Shown here: piece after piece, positions 25,716-33,879 of the stretch
Layout of the letters: each line of letters starts with the position of its first letter
Position numbering within the stretch: the first letter of the stretch is position 1
Source of the DNA: Streptomyces halstedii
GTDB taxonomy: Bacteria > Actinomycetota > Actinomycetes > Streptomycetales > Streptomycetaceae
Assembly: GCA_000720535.1 (NCBI GenBank)
Contig: JOAZ01000013.1
Coordinates: forward strand, 123,611-187,610
Length of the DNA stretch: 64,000 nucleotides
Reading direction: 5' to 3'
Program-made: the position numbers and the translations under genes
The notes under the pieces: model-generated
What the model was told of the DNA's origin: nothing
Seen by the model: only the letters and a program-made list of their open reading frames with translations
The model's database searches: none

Positions 25716-25831
25716 GACGGGGAGTCTAACGAGGCGGCCCTGTACGGAAGACGGGGAGCCCGCCCCCGCCCGCACCGGGCGTCGGTGCGCGCGGACGCCG
25801 GGACCCCGCTCGACCGGTACGGGCCGGCCGT

Positions 25832-27565
25832 CTACCGGGCCGCGTCCCGCCAGACCGTCAGATCCCCTTGCAGGAAGGCCAGTTCCGGCACGGCGGTCGA
25901 CTTCGTCTGGACGGCGTACAGACCGATGTTGCCCTCGGCGTCCTGCATGCAGATCTCGGTGCCCGCGGCGGACGCGGCCAGTGACAGGCTGGTGTGCCCG
26001 GCCTTCTTGGCGCCCTTGAGCATGAGACGGCACTCGTCCAGAGTGGTGCCCTGTGAGCCGAACATCTGCACGAAAACGGTGGTTTCACTCTTCAGTACGC
26101 AGTCGCCCGACGTGCAATCGAAATGGATGTCACCCTTGCGGTTCGTCCGCTTCGGGTCGGCGTCCTTGAGGCTCAGCGAGTTGTCCGCGTCCAGTGACAC
26201 CAGGGTGAAGCCCTCCGGCCGTGGATCACGCGAGGACTTCTCCGCGGAGGCGGCATCGGCGTCCCCGGACGCGGGGTCACCGTCGGACCCGGACCCGGCC
26301 CCGGACGAGTCCGACGCCTCCGATGGGTGCGACGCGTCCGAGGAAGAGCCGGAGCCCGAGGAGGATCCTGGTCCGGATGCCGGGGGCTGTGCGGCCGGCC
26401 CCGACGCGGAGGGCCCGGGGCCGGCCGTGAGCCGGTCGTCGAGCATTCCCTTCGCCTCCATGACCGACCATGCCAGTGCCACGACCAGCAGCACGCCTCC
26501 CGTGACACCGGCGGCCGCGAGCAGCGCGGTGCGCCGCTTGCGGGCCTTGCGTTCCTCCGGTGTCGGTGTCGGCTGCGCCGGGCCGAAGGGCGGCTGCGGA
26601 TGGACGGGCGCGGGCCCGTGCGCCTGCTGGTGGGGGAGGGTCGGGGTCAGGGTCGGCTCGGGTACCGGCGCCGGAACCGGACTCTCGGCCTCCGGTCCGG
26701 TGATCTCCTTCCACACGGCGGGCCCCCCGCCCGCCTCCGCGCCCAGTCGTTGCCGGCACCACTCCACGACCTCCGCCGGGCTGATCCGCTCCGCCGGGTC
26801 GGAGGCCAGGCACCGGGCGAACAACGGGCGCAGCGACTCGGGCAGCACGGACAGGTCGGGTTCCGAGTGCACGATCCGGTACAGCACGTTGACGGCCGGA
26901 CCGTCGCCGTAGAGCGGCCTGCCGAGCACCGCGAACGCCGCCGTCTGGCCGAGCGCGAAGACGTCGGCCGCCGCCGTGACCTCGTCCCCGGACGCCTGCT
27001 CGGGGGCCATGTAGAAGGGCGTGCCGATGGTGTCCCCCGTGGCCGTGTACGAGGTCGCGTCTCCGGCGAGCGCGATACCGAAGTCGATCACCCGTGGGCC
27101 GTCGGCGGCCAGGAGCACGTTCGACGGTTTCAGGTCCCGGTGGACGATGCCCTCGGCGTGGATGGCCTGCAACGCCTCGGCCACCCCCGCCATCAGCCAC
27201 AGCACCGCGGGCACGGGCAACGGCCCGCGCCGGGCCACCGCCTCCGTCAGGGACGGCCCCGGCACGTAGAGAGTGGCCAGCCACGGTGGTACGCCGTTCG
27301 CGTCGGCGTCGATCAGCTCGGCGGTGTACGCCCCCCGGACCCGGCGGGCCGCCTCGATCTCCCGCCCGAACCGCCGCCGGAAGCCCGGGTCGTCGGCCAG
27401 TTCCGGCCGCACGACCTTGATCGCCACGGGCCGCCCGCCCCGCGTGTGCGACAGATACACCCGGCCCATGCCACCGGCGCCCAGCCGCGCGGCGAACCGG
27501 TAGCCCGCGACCACGGACGGATCGTCGGCCTGGAGTGGCTGGAAGTCTCTCGTCGGATGGCTCAT
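25832..27565 (-). CDS. Membrane Ser/Thr protein kinase (PASTA-less PknB type)
   Basis: The 577-aa protein has a Hanks-type kinase domain at residues 20-280: GAGGMGRVY, Lys50, HRDLKPSN (142-149) and DFG (161-163). A Pro-rich juxtamembrane stretch, one transmembrane helix (about 345-368) and an acidic Ser/Gly linker follow. The extracellular domain of roughly 130 residues has two Cys close together (HFDCTSGDCVL), probably a disulfide. No PASTA repeats were seen. The exterior presumably senses an unknown signal. ATG 27565 is preferred for the GGGGGA upstream; a GTG six codons earlier is possible. Confidence 0.9.
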   Translation of the reverse strand: MSHPTRDFQPLQADDPSVVAGYRFAARLGAGGMGRVYLSHTRGGRPVAIKVVRPELADDPGFRRRFGREIEAARRVRGAYTAELIDADANGVPPWLATLYVPGPSLTEAVARRGPLPVPAVLWLMAGVAEALQAIHAEGIVHRDLKPSNVLLAADGPRVIDFGIALAGDATSYTATGDTIGTPFYMAPEQASGDEVTAAADVFALGQTAAFAVLGRPLYGDGPAVNVLYRIVHSEPDLSVLPESLRPLFARCLASDPAERISPAEVVEWCRQRLGAEAGGGPAVWKEITGPEAESPVPAPVPEPTLTPTLPHQQAHGPAPVHPQPPFGPAQPTPTPEERKARKRRTALLAAAGVTGGVLLVVALAWSVMEAKGMLDDRLTAGPGPSASGPAAQPPASGPGSSSGSGSSSDASHPSEASDSSGAGSGSDGDPASGDADAASAEKSSRDPRPEGFTLVSLDADNSLSLKDADPKRTNRKGDIHFDCTSGDCVLKSETTVFVQMFGSQGTTLDECRLMLKGAKKAGHTSLSLAASAAGTEICMQDAEGNIGLYAVQTKSTAVPELAFLQGDLTVWRDAAR

Positions 27566-27669
27566 CAGCCCTGTTCCCCCCACAGTGATGCGTTGGCCAA
27601 CGTCAGCAGCCTAAACGGAGCTTGGGCGCCCGTGCCCCGCGCTGTACCGGCTCCGCCCCCCCGCGGGCG

Positions 27670-27685
27670 CCCCCCCCCCCCCCCC
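27670..27685. repeat. Homopolymeric C16 tract
   Basis: Sixteen consecutive C residues lie in the 188-bp gap between the kinase gene start and the SDR gene stop, in an otherwise C-rich stretch. Such tracts are prone to slippage and sequencing error. No coding frame depends on it. Confidence 0.8.
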
Positions 27686-27753
27686 TCCCGCCCCCCCGCC
27701 CGCCCCTTCCGCACTCCCGCCTGACCGCTGACGCGACCCCGCCCCGACGGCTC

Positions 27754-28554
27754 CTACTCCGGGGGCAGCATCGCCCGGCGGCCCGGGACGGCCGGTGACT
27801 GGCTCGTCATGCCCCCGTCCACCACCAGCAGCTGCCCCGTGAGGTAGCGGGACTCGTCGGAGGCCAGGAAGACCATGGTGTGGCCGATGTCCTCCGGGGC
27901 GCCCAGACAGGGCAGCGAGTTGTATCCCTTCAGCGCCTCGATCACCTCGGCCGGGAGGTTGTCCCGCAGGGCCGGGGTCATGATCGTGCCCGGCGCCACC
28001 GCGTTGCAGCGGATGCCCTGGGGGCCGTACTGGACCGCGACGGACTTCGTGATGTTGACGACCGCCGCCTTGACCGCCCCGTAGGAGATCTGGAGGACGT
28101 CACCCACCAGTCCGGCCACGGACGCGGTGTTGATGATCGAGCCGCCTCCCGTCCGGATCATGTGCGGAACGGCGTACCGGGACCCCGTCAGGGTGGAGCG
28201 GACGTTCAGGTCCACGGCCCGGCCGAACTCGTCCATGTCCAGACGCAGCAGGTCCAGGTCCTTGCGCGGGTTCGTGCCGCCGACGTGGTTGCAGAGGACG
28301 TCGAGCCGTCCGAACTCGCGCACCGCCGCCTCGACCATGTCGCCCACGGAGGTGTCGTCCATGACGTCCACCGCCCACGGCAGGGCCTCGCCGCCCGTCT
28401 CGACGACCGTCCGGGCGGTCTCCTCCGCCGCGGCGGAGTCGTGGTCCGCGACCAGCACGCGCGCGCCCTGCGCGCTCATGAGCCGTGCGGCCGCCCGGCC
28501 GATACCGCTTCCCGCGCCCGTGATGATCGCCACCTTGTCCTTCAAGCGGTCCAT
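27754..28554 (-). CDS. Short-chain dehydrogenase/reductase
   Basis: This classical SDR of 266 aa has TGAGSGIGR at 12-20 for NAD(P) binding and Asp37 after the second strand, suggesting NAD(H) preference. Catalytic Ser145, Tyr158 and Lys162 are present (TASVAG, SYGAVK), and the C-terminus has YLTGQLLVVDGG. The substrate is unknown; closest types by eye are 3-oxoacyl or cyclohexanol-type alcohol dehydrogenases. It diverges from a TetR gene with two strong inverted repeats between, so it is probably that regulator's target. Confidence 0.86.
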   Translation of the reverse strand: MDRLKDKVAIITGAGSGIGRAAARLMSAQGARVLVADHDSAAAEETARTVVETGGEALPWAVDVMDDTSVGDMVEAAVREFGRLDVLCNHVGGTNPRKDLDLLRLDMDEFGRAVDLNVRSTLTGSRYAVPHMIRTGGGSIINTASVAGLVGDVLQISYGAVKAAVVNITKSVAVQYGPQGIRCNAVAPGTIMTPALRDNLPAEVIEALKGYNSLPCLGAPEDIGHTMVFLASDESRYLTGQLLVVDGGMTSQSPAVPGRRAMLPPE

Positions 28555-28654
28555 CAGTCCGTCCTCCGATCGTTCCGGCCCGCGTCCTCGCGGGGTCGCC
28601 CGTCTTCGCGCGGGGCTCCCGTGTTCCCACGGGTCTCCCGTGTCCGCGCGGCCT

Positions 28655-28673
28655 TTGTCAACATTGATGACAA
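28655..28673. promoter_or_regulatory. TetR operator A (imperfect inverted repeat)
   Basis: TTGTCA and TGACAA flank a 7-bp centre, and TTGTCAACATTGATGACAA matches its own reverse complement except at three positions. It shares the TGATGAC half-site with operator B directly downstream. It probably lies over the SDR promoter. Confidence 0.62.
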
Positions 28674-28675
28674 GC

Positions 28676-28698
28676 GTAAGTCATCTATGATGACTTAC
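28676..28698. promoter_or_regulatory. TetR operator B (perfect 10+3+10 palindrome)
   Basis: GTAAGTCATC and GATGACTTAC flank TAT, a perfect inverted repeat centred in the divergent SDR-TetR gap, 41 bp before the TetR start. Perfect palindromes of this length at a TetR gene are nearly always its operator. The regulator probably controls both genes. Confidence 0.74.
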
Positions 28699-28739
28699 CT
28701 GGCCGGCCGGCCGGGAACGACCGAGGAGCACTGTCCGCG

Positions 28740-29324
28740 ATGAGTACGCGCCCATCCGCCGCCAAGCCGCGGCAGCCCGCGGCGGTGACCCGGAGCGCGA
28801 TCTTCGACGCGGCGCGTGAGCTGTTCGGGGAGGCCGGTTTCGACGCCGTCGGCATCCGCGCCGTGGCCGCGCGCGCGGGCGTGGACGCCGCGCTGGTCAT
28901 CCGGCACTTCGGGTCCAAGGAACGGCTGTTCCTGGAGACCATGACGGTCGACCTGCCCGCCATCCAGGTCATGGAGGGCCCGCTCGACGGCATGGGCCGG
29001 GCGATCGTGGAGCACGTCGTGTGCCTGCCCTCGACGCGGACGGGCGCCCTGGCCGTGACCGCCCTCGCGGCCCTGTTCCGGGCCTCGGACCGCGACGAGG
29101 TGCGGCGCACTCTGCGCACCACGATCGACGAGGTGTTCGCCCGGCCGCTCGTACGGCGGCTGACGGGGGGTGACGCCGAGGTGCGGGCGCATCTGGTCGC
29201 CGCCCAGCTCGGCGGGCTGCTCACCAGCATGCACGTGGTGCGGGACCCGGTGCTCCTCGCCGCCGATCCGCAGGTCGTCGTCGCCCGGTACGGGGACGCC
29301 GTCCAGCGGTTGATCGACCCCTGA
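28740..29324 (+). CDS. TetR-family transcriptional regulator
   Basis: The 194-aa protein has an HTH at about 17-62 (VTRSAIFDAARELFGEAGF and VRAGVDAALVIRHFGSKERLF-type recognition helix). The C-terminal helical domain resembles the TetR_C_17 type by its RASDRDEVRRTLRTTIDEVF segment. It diverges from the SDR gene, with two operators of related half-sites between. The coding end is echoed by degenerate copies downstream (29346-29386). Its ligand is unknown. Confidence 0.84.
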   Translation: MSTRPSAAKPRQPAAVTRSAIFDAARELFGEAGFDAVGIRAVAARAGVDAALVIRHFGSKERLFLETMTVDLPAIQVMEGPLDGMGRAIVEHVVCLPSTRTGALAVTALAALFRASDRDEVRRTLRTTIDEVFARPLVRRLTGGDAEVRAHLVAAQLGGLLTSMHVVRDPVLLAADPQVVVARYGDAVQRLIDP

Positions 29325-29386
29325 GGCGTCGCCGTCACAGGCCGCCCCCCGAGGCGTCGCCGTCCAGCGGCCGACCGTTCCCCTGG
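29298..29386. repeat. Post-stop tandem copies of the TetR gene 3' end
   Basis: GCCGTCCAGCGG plus the following gene end (29298-29324) recurs in altered form at 29359-29385, 61 bp downstream. An overlapping 19-mer, CCCCTGAGGCGTCGCCGTC (29318-29336), recurs with one change at 29346-29364. The copies lie beyond the TetR stop and have no visible frame of their own. Confidence 0.65.
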
Positions 29387-29568
29387 GCACCCCGGAGCCA
29401 GGTCGCGCGCCGCGTGACGCCGTGCGGCCGGAAAGCGGCGAAAACCGGGAAGTGTACCCATCCGTAACGGCCCGCACACGCCGCGACGCCCGTTCTTGTT
29501 CGCCTGAGCGGCTGAACTTTTGTTGATCTGTGGCCAGTTGAGGGGCCGGGGGCCCTACCCTTCACTGG

Positions 29569-30789
29569 GTGAACCAGTTGAAGTCCCGCACATCCCGCGC
29601 CGAGGCCGCGCTGCCCGGCACCCTCCCCGACGACCTGCGTGCCGAGCTCGTCGCCTTCCGCCGCGACCTTCACATGCACCCCGAGCTGGGCAACCAGGAG
29701 TTCCGCACCACCGCCGCCGTCAAGGCCCGGCTGGAGAAGGCGGGGCTCGCGCCGAAGGTGCTGCCCGGGGGGACGGGGCTGATCTGCGACGTGGGGGAGC
29801 GGGACGGGGCGACGCCGATGCTGGCGTTGCGGGCGGACATCGACGCGCTGCCGATCCCCGACACCAAGGCGGGCGTCCCCTACCGCTCCACCGTGCCCGA
29901 CCGGGCGCACGCCTGCGGGCACGACGTCCACACCACCTGCGTCCTGGGTGCCGGACTGGTCCTCGCCGGGCTGGCCCGGCAGGGGCTGCTGCCGCGCCCC
30001 GTGCGGCTGCTGTTCCAGCCCGCCGAGGAGGTGCTGCCCGGCGGGGCCACCGACGCGGTGGAGGCCGGGGTGCTGGACGGGGTCGGCCGGATCATCGGGG
30101 TGCACTGTGACCCCAAGGTGGACGTCGGGAAGGTCGGGCTCCGGATCGGGCCGATCACCTCCGCCTGCGACCGGCTGGAGGTCTCCCTCGACGGGCCCGG
30201 CGGCCACACCGCCCGGCCCCACCTGACCACCGACCTGGTCACCGCCGCCGCCCGGGTGGCCACCGACGTCCCCGCGCTGCTCGCCCGGCGCATGGACGCC
30301 CGGGCGGGGCTCGCCGTCACCTGGGGGCGGTTGCAGACCGGGCACGCCCCCAACGTCATCCCGCAGCACGCGGAACTGTCCGGGACGGTCCGCTGCCTGG
30401 ACCTGGAGAGCTGGCGGCTGGCGCCCGACCTGGTCCACGCCGCCATCGACGAGGTGGCCGGAATGTACCGGGCCAAGACGGTGATCGACTACATCCGGGG
30501 CGTCCCGCCCGTGGTGAACGAGGCCGAGTCGATCGGCCTGCTGGACGCCGCCATGACGATCCGCCGGGGTTCGTACGCCATCGAGGACACCGAGCAGAGC
30601 CTCGGCGGGGAGGACTTCTCCTGGTATCTGGAGAAGGTCCCCGGTGCCATGGCCAGGCTCGGCGTGCGCACCCCCGGGGACACCCGCGGTCTGGACCTGC
30701 ACCGGGGCAACTTCGACGTCGACGAGGAGGCGATCACGGTCGGTGTGGAGCTGTTCACGGCCTCGGCGCTGCTCGACGTCAACCGTTAG
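29569..30789 (+). CDS. M20-family amidohydrolase/peptidase
   Basis: The 406-aa metal-dependent amidohydrolase contains FRRDLHMHPELGNQEF, ALRADIDALPI, HACGHDVHTT (metal ligands), FQPAEEVLPGGA (catalytic Glu) and a lid domain with SLDGPGGHTARP and QTGHAPNVIP. This subfamily hydrolyses N-acyl amino acids, hippurate or similar amides. It is cytoplasmic, with a GTG start and no clear operon partner. It lies just left of the nucleoside uptake genes but carries no nucleoside operator, so a link to them is not supported. Confidence 0.88.
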   Translation: MNQLKSRTSRAEAALPGTLPDDLRAELVAFRRDLHMHPELGNQEFRTTAAVKARLEKAGLAPKVLPGGTGLICDVGERDGATPMLALRADIDALPIPDTKAGVPYRSTVPDRAHACGHDVHTTCVLGAGLVLAGLARQGLLPRPVRLLFQPAEEVLPGGATDAVEAGVLDGVGRIIGVHCDPKVDVGKVGLRIGPITSACDRLEVSLDGPGGHTARPHLTTDLVTAAARVATDVPALLARRMDARAGLAVTWGRLQTGHAPNVIPQHAELSGTVRCLDLESWRLAPDLVHAAIDEVAGMYRAKTVIDYIRGVPPVVNEAESIGLLDAAMTIRRGSYAIEDTEQSLGGEDFSWYLEKVPGAMARLGVRTPGDTRGLDLHRGNFDVDEEAITVGVELFTASALLDVNR

Positions 30790-30858
30790 GAAGCCGCCGG
30801 GACACCTTCTGTTCGCGACGATCCGATAACGGCTTCCGTACAGGTCATTATCTGACAT

Positions 30859-30870
30859 CTACGCGCGTTA
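30859..30870. promoter_or_regulatory. Nucleoside-regulon palindrome, site 1 (BMP lipoprotein)
   Basis: CTACGCGCGTTA matches 10 of 12 positions of the palindrome CTACGCGCGTAG shared by five nucleoside-salvage promoters in this window. It lies 61 bp before the start at 30931 and overlaps a -10-like TACGAT at 30869-30874, consistent with repression. Confidence 0.62.
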
Positions 30871-30930
30871 CGATCGCGGCGAAACCAGCGCCGGAAGAGG
30901 CGCTTCGGTCAGGTTTGAAGGAGCCTTCCC

Positions 30931-31989
30931 TTGCGCCGGATCACCAGGATTGCCACCGTGGGCGTCATGTCCGCGGCGCTCGCACTCAGCGTCACCGCGT
31001 GTGGCGAATCGTCGTCCTCGTCCTCGTCGGACACCTCGTCCGACTCCAAGGGCGGCAAGACGGCCATCGCCTACGACATCGGTGGCCGCGGGGACCAGTC
31101 GTTCAACGACGCCGCTTACGCGGGTCTGGTCCGCGCCCAGAAGGAACTCGATGCCAAGGGCACCGAGGCCGAGCCCTCCGACGGCGAGTCGGACGCCGAC
31201 AAGGTGCAGCGCCTCACCGCGCTGGCCCGCGCCGGCAACAACCCGGTCATCGGCGTCGGCTTCGCGTACGCGCCCGCCATCAAGAAGGTCGCGCCGAAGT
31301 TCCCGAAGATCACCTTCGGCATCATCGACGACGCCTCGGTGACCGGCGACAACATCGCCAACATCGTCTTCAACGAGGAGCAGGGCTCCTACCTCGCGGG
31401 TGTCGCCGCCGCCAAGGTCACCAAGACCAAGACGGTCGGCTTCATCGGCGGTGTCGAGACCCCGCTGATCAAGAAGTTCGAGGCCGGCTTCGTGCAGGGC
31501 GTCGCGGACACCGACCCGAAGGTCAAGGTCGTCCCGCAGTACCTCACGCAGCCGCCGAACTTCGACGGCTTCTCCAAGCCGGACCTCGGCAAGGCCGCCG
31601 CCCAGGGCCAGCTCGACAAGGGCGCCGACGTGGTCTACTCGGCCGCCGGTCTGGCCGGTTCCGGTGCCATCGAGGCCGTCTCCAAGGCCGGCAAGTGGAA
31701 CATCGGCGTCGACTCCGACCAGTACAAGCAGGAAGGCCTCTCGGCCTACAAGGAGTCGATCCTGACGTCGGTCACCAAGGACGTCGAGGACTCCGTCTTC
31801 AACCTGATCAAGTCCGTCAAGGACGGCAAGCCCGAGTCCGGCGAGGTCCGTTACGGCCTCGACAAGGACGGCGTCGGCCTGGCGATGTCCAACCCGGCCT
31901 TCACCAAGATGACCGACGTCATCGCCGCCGTGGACAAGGCGAAGAAGGAAATCATCGGCGGCACGATCACCGTCAAGTCCGCCCCGTAA
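30931..31989 (+). CDS. BMP-family nucleoside-binding lipoprotein
   Basis: This is the substrate-binding component of a BmpA/Med-type ABC importer, anchored outside the membrane. The 352-aa protein has a lipoprotein signal ending SVTAC (Cys24), a Ser-rich linker, and a periplasmic-binding fold. Typical stretches are YDIGGRGDQSFNDAAYAGL, GVGFAYAPAI, GFIGGVETPLIKKFEAGF and GADVVYSAAGLAGSGAI. Members characterised elsewhere bind purine nucleosides. The start is TTG, placed by GAAGGAG 8 bases upstream. A nucleoside-regulon palindrome precedes it and a hairpin separates it from the ATPase gene, which would let it be expressed in excess. Confidence 0.89.
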   Translation: MRRITRIATVGVMSAALALSVTACGESSSSSSSDTSSDSKGGKTAIAYDIGGRGDQSFNDAAYAGLVRAQKELDAKGTEAEPSDGESDADKVQRLTALARAGNNPVIGVGFAYAPAIKKVAPKFPKITFGIIDDASVTGDNIANIVFNEEQGSYLAGVAAAKVTKTKTVGFIGGVETPLIKKFEAGFVQGVADTDPKVKVVPQYLTQPPNFDGFSKPDLGKAAAQGQLDKGADVVYSAAGLAGSGAIEAVSKAGKWNIGVDSDQYKQEGLSAYKESILTSVTKDVEDSVFNLIKSVKDGKPESGEVRYGLDKDGVGLAMSNPAFTKMTDVIAAVDKAKKEIIGGTITVKSAP

Positions 31990-32018
31990 CGGTTCCGGTC
32001 GAACGGCTGGTTTCCCGT

Positions 32019-32054
32019 GGGCCCGGAGTGCGCGCCGAGCGTCGCTCCGGGCCC
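32019..32054 (+). terminator. Stem-loop after the BMP lipoprotein gene
   Basis: GGGCCCGGAG (32019-32028) pairs with CTCCGGGCCC (32045-32054) across a 16-base loop, 30 bp after the lipoprotein stop. It could end transcription partially or protect the 3' end. The transporter operon downstream has its own operator. Confidence 0.6.
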
Positions 32055-32224
32055 GTGGGGTGCTCGTCGAAGGACCACCGAGAGCTACCGGAGAAATACC
32101 GAAGTATCCGGAACTCCGAGAGTCAACGAAGAAGTTGTGCCCTTCGCAGTGCCCCCGCTCCGGACGGTCCCGGTCCCGTGTCCCGGACCCCGGTGGTGGC
32201 CCTGAGCTTTACGATTCGGCAGCG

Positions 32225-32236
32225 CTACGCGTGTAG
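32225..32236. promoter_or_regulatory. Nucleoside-regulon palindrome, site 2 (ABC operon)
   Basis: CTACGCGTGTAG differs from the consensus palindrome at one position. Its right end forms the start of a -10-like TAGACA (32234-32239), so a bound repressor would cover the promoter of the ATPase-permease-cdd operon. Confidence 0.66.
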
Positions 32237-32280
32237 ACAGCCCTCAGGCGCGATAACTTCACCCCGCCCCCTCTGCCCCT

Positions 32281-33879
32281 GTGCCCCCGCTCCTGTCCGG
32301 CCAAGGAGAGTGCGTCATCAACGCGTCCAGCAGTCCCCCTGCCGTAGAACTGCACGGCATCACCAAGCGTTTCCCCGGAGTCGTCGCCAACCACGACATC
32401 GGGATCACCGTCCGCAAGGGCACGGTCCACGCCCTGGTCGGAGAGAACGGTGCCGGCAAGTCCACGCTGATGAAGATCCTTTACGGCATGCAGAAGCCGG
32501 ACGAGGGCACCATCGCGGTGGACGGCGAGCAGGTCTCGTTCAACAACCCGGGTGACGCCATCGCGCGCGGCATCGGCATGGTGCACCAGCACTTCATGCT
32601 CGCCGACAACTTCACCGTCCTGGAGAACGTCGTCCTGGGCGGCGAGAAGCTGCACGGCATCGGCGGAGCCGCCCGCAGGAAGATCAAGGAGATCTCCGAC
32701 GCGTACGGCCTCGGCGTGCGGCCCGACGCGCTCGTCGAGGACCTCGGGGTCGCCGACCGCCAGCGCGTGGAGATCCTCAAGGTCCTCTACCGCGGCGCCC
32801 GCATCCTCATCCTGGACGAGCCGACCGCCGTACTGGTCCCGCAGGAGGTCGACGCGCTCTTCGCGAACCTCCGGGAGCTGAAGGCCGAGGGCCTCACCGT
32901 CATCTTCATCTCGCACAAGCTCGGCGAGGTGCTGTCCGTCGCGGACGAGATCACGGTGATCCGCCGCGGTACGACGGTGGGCACCGCCGACCCGGCGAAC
33001 ACCACGACCAAGCAGCTCGCGGAGCTGATGGTCGGCAGCGAACTCCCCTCGCCCGAGACCCGCGAGTCCACGGTGACGGATGTGCCGATGCTGCGCGTCC
33101 AGGGGCTCTCGCTCGGCGCGACGGACCCGGACGGCGTCGTCCGCGACGTGCTGGCCGACGTCGGCTTCACCATCCACAAGGGCGAGGTCCTCGGTATCGC
33201 GGGCGTCGAGGGCAACGGCCAGACCGAGCTGATCGAGGCCCTTGTCGGGATGCGGACCCCGGACGCCGGAGTCCTCACCCTGGACGGCGCCGACATCTCG
33301 CACGCGCCCACCCGCAAGCGGCGCGAGGACGGCATCGGCTACATCCCCGAGGACCGCCACCGGCACGGCGTGCTGCTGGAGGCCCCGCTGTGGGAGAACC
33401 GCATCCTCGGCCACGTCACGGAGAAGCCCAACAGCCGCGGCTTCCTGCTCGACCCCAAGGCGGCCCGCGCCGACACCGAGCGGATCGTGCGCGAGTACGA
33501 CGTCCGCACCCCCGGTATCGAGGTCACCGCGGCCTCGCTGTCCGGCGGCAACCAGCAGAAGCTGATCGTCGGCCGTGAGATGAGCCACCACCCCAAGCTG
33601 CTGATCGCCGCGCACCCCACCCGCGGCGTGGACGTCGGCGCGCAGGCGCAGATCTGGGACCAGATCCGTGACGCCCGCCGCGAAGGGCTCGCCGTCCTGC
33701 TCATCTCCGCGGACCTGGACGAGCTCATCGGGCTCTCCGACACCCTGCGCGTCATGTACCGGGGAAAGCTGGTCGCGGACGCCGACCCCGCCACCATCAC
33801 CCCCGAGGAACTGGGCTCGGCCATGACCGGCGCCGCCGCCGGTCACCTCGAAGCAGCACCGGAGGACGAGGCCCGATGA
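32281..33879 (+). CDS. Nucleoside ABC transporter ATP-binding protein (fused double ATPase)
   Basis: The 532-aa protein has two ATPase halves, as in sugar/nucleoside (RbsA/YufO) ATPases. The first has Walker A GENGAGKST and Walker B ILILDEPTAV near residue 175. The second has a degenerate Walker A-like GVEGNGQTE and an intact signature LSGGNQQK. It drives uptake with the BMP lipoprotein and two permeases. The annotated GTG at 32281 lacks a Shine-Dalgarno. AAGGAGA at about 32302 instead points to a start near 32313-32317, where only GTC and ATC codons are in frame, so a non-canonical start is possible. It overlaps the next gene by 4 bp. Confidence 0.88.
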   Translation: MPPLLSGQGECVINASSSPPAVELHGITKRFPGVVANHDIGITVRKGTVHALVGENGAGKSTLMKILYGMQKPDEGTIAVDGEQVSFNNPGDAIARGIGMVHQHFMLADNFTVLENVVLGGEKLHGIGGAARRKIKEISDAYGLGVRPDALVEDLGVADRQRVEILKVLYRGARILILDEPTAVLVPQEVDALFANLRELKAEGLTVIFISHKLGEVLSVADEITVIRRGTTVGTADPANTTTKQLAELMVGSELPSPETRESTVTDVPMLRVQGLSLGATDPDGVVRDVLADVGFTIHKGEVLGIAGVEGNGQTELIEALVGMRTPDAGVLTLDGADISHAPTRKRREDGIGYIPEDRHRHGVLLEAPLWENRILGHVTEKPNSRGFLLDPKAARADTERIVREYDVRTPGIEVTAASLSGGNQQKLIVGREMSHHPKLLIAAHPTRGVDVGAQAQIWDQIRDARREGLAVLLISADLDELIGLSDTLRVMYRGKLVADADPATITPEELGSAMTGAAAGHLEAAPEDEAR

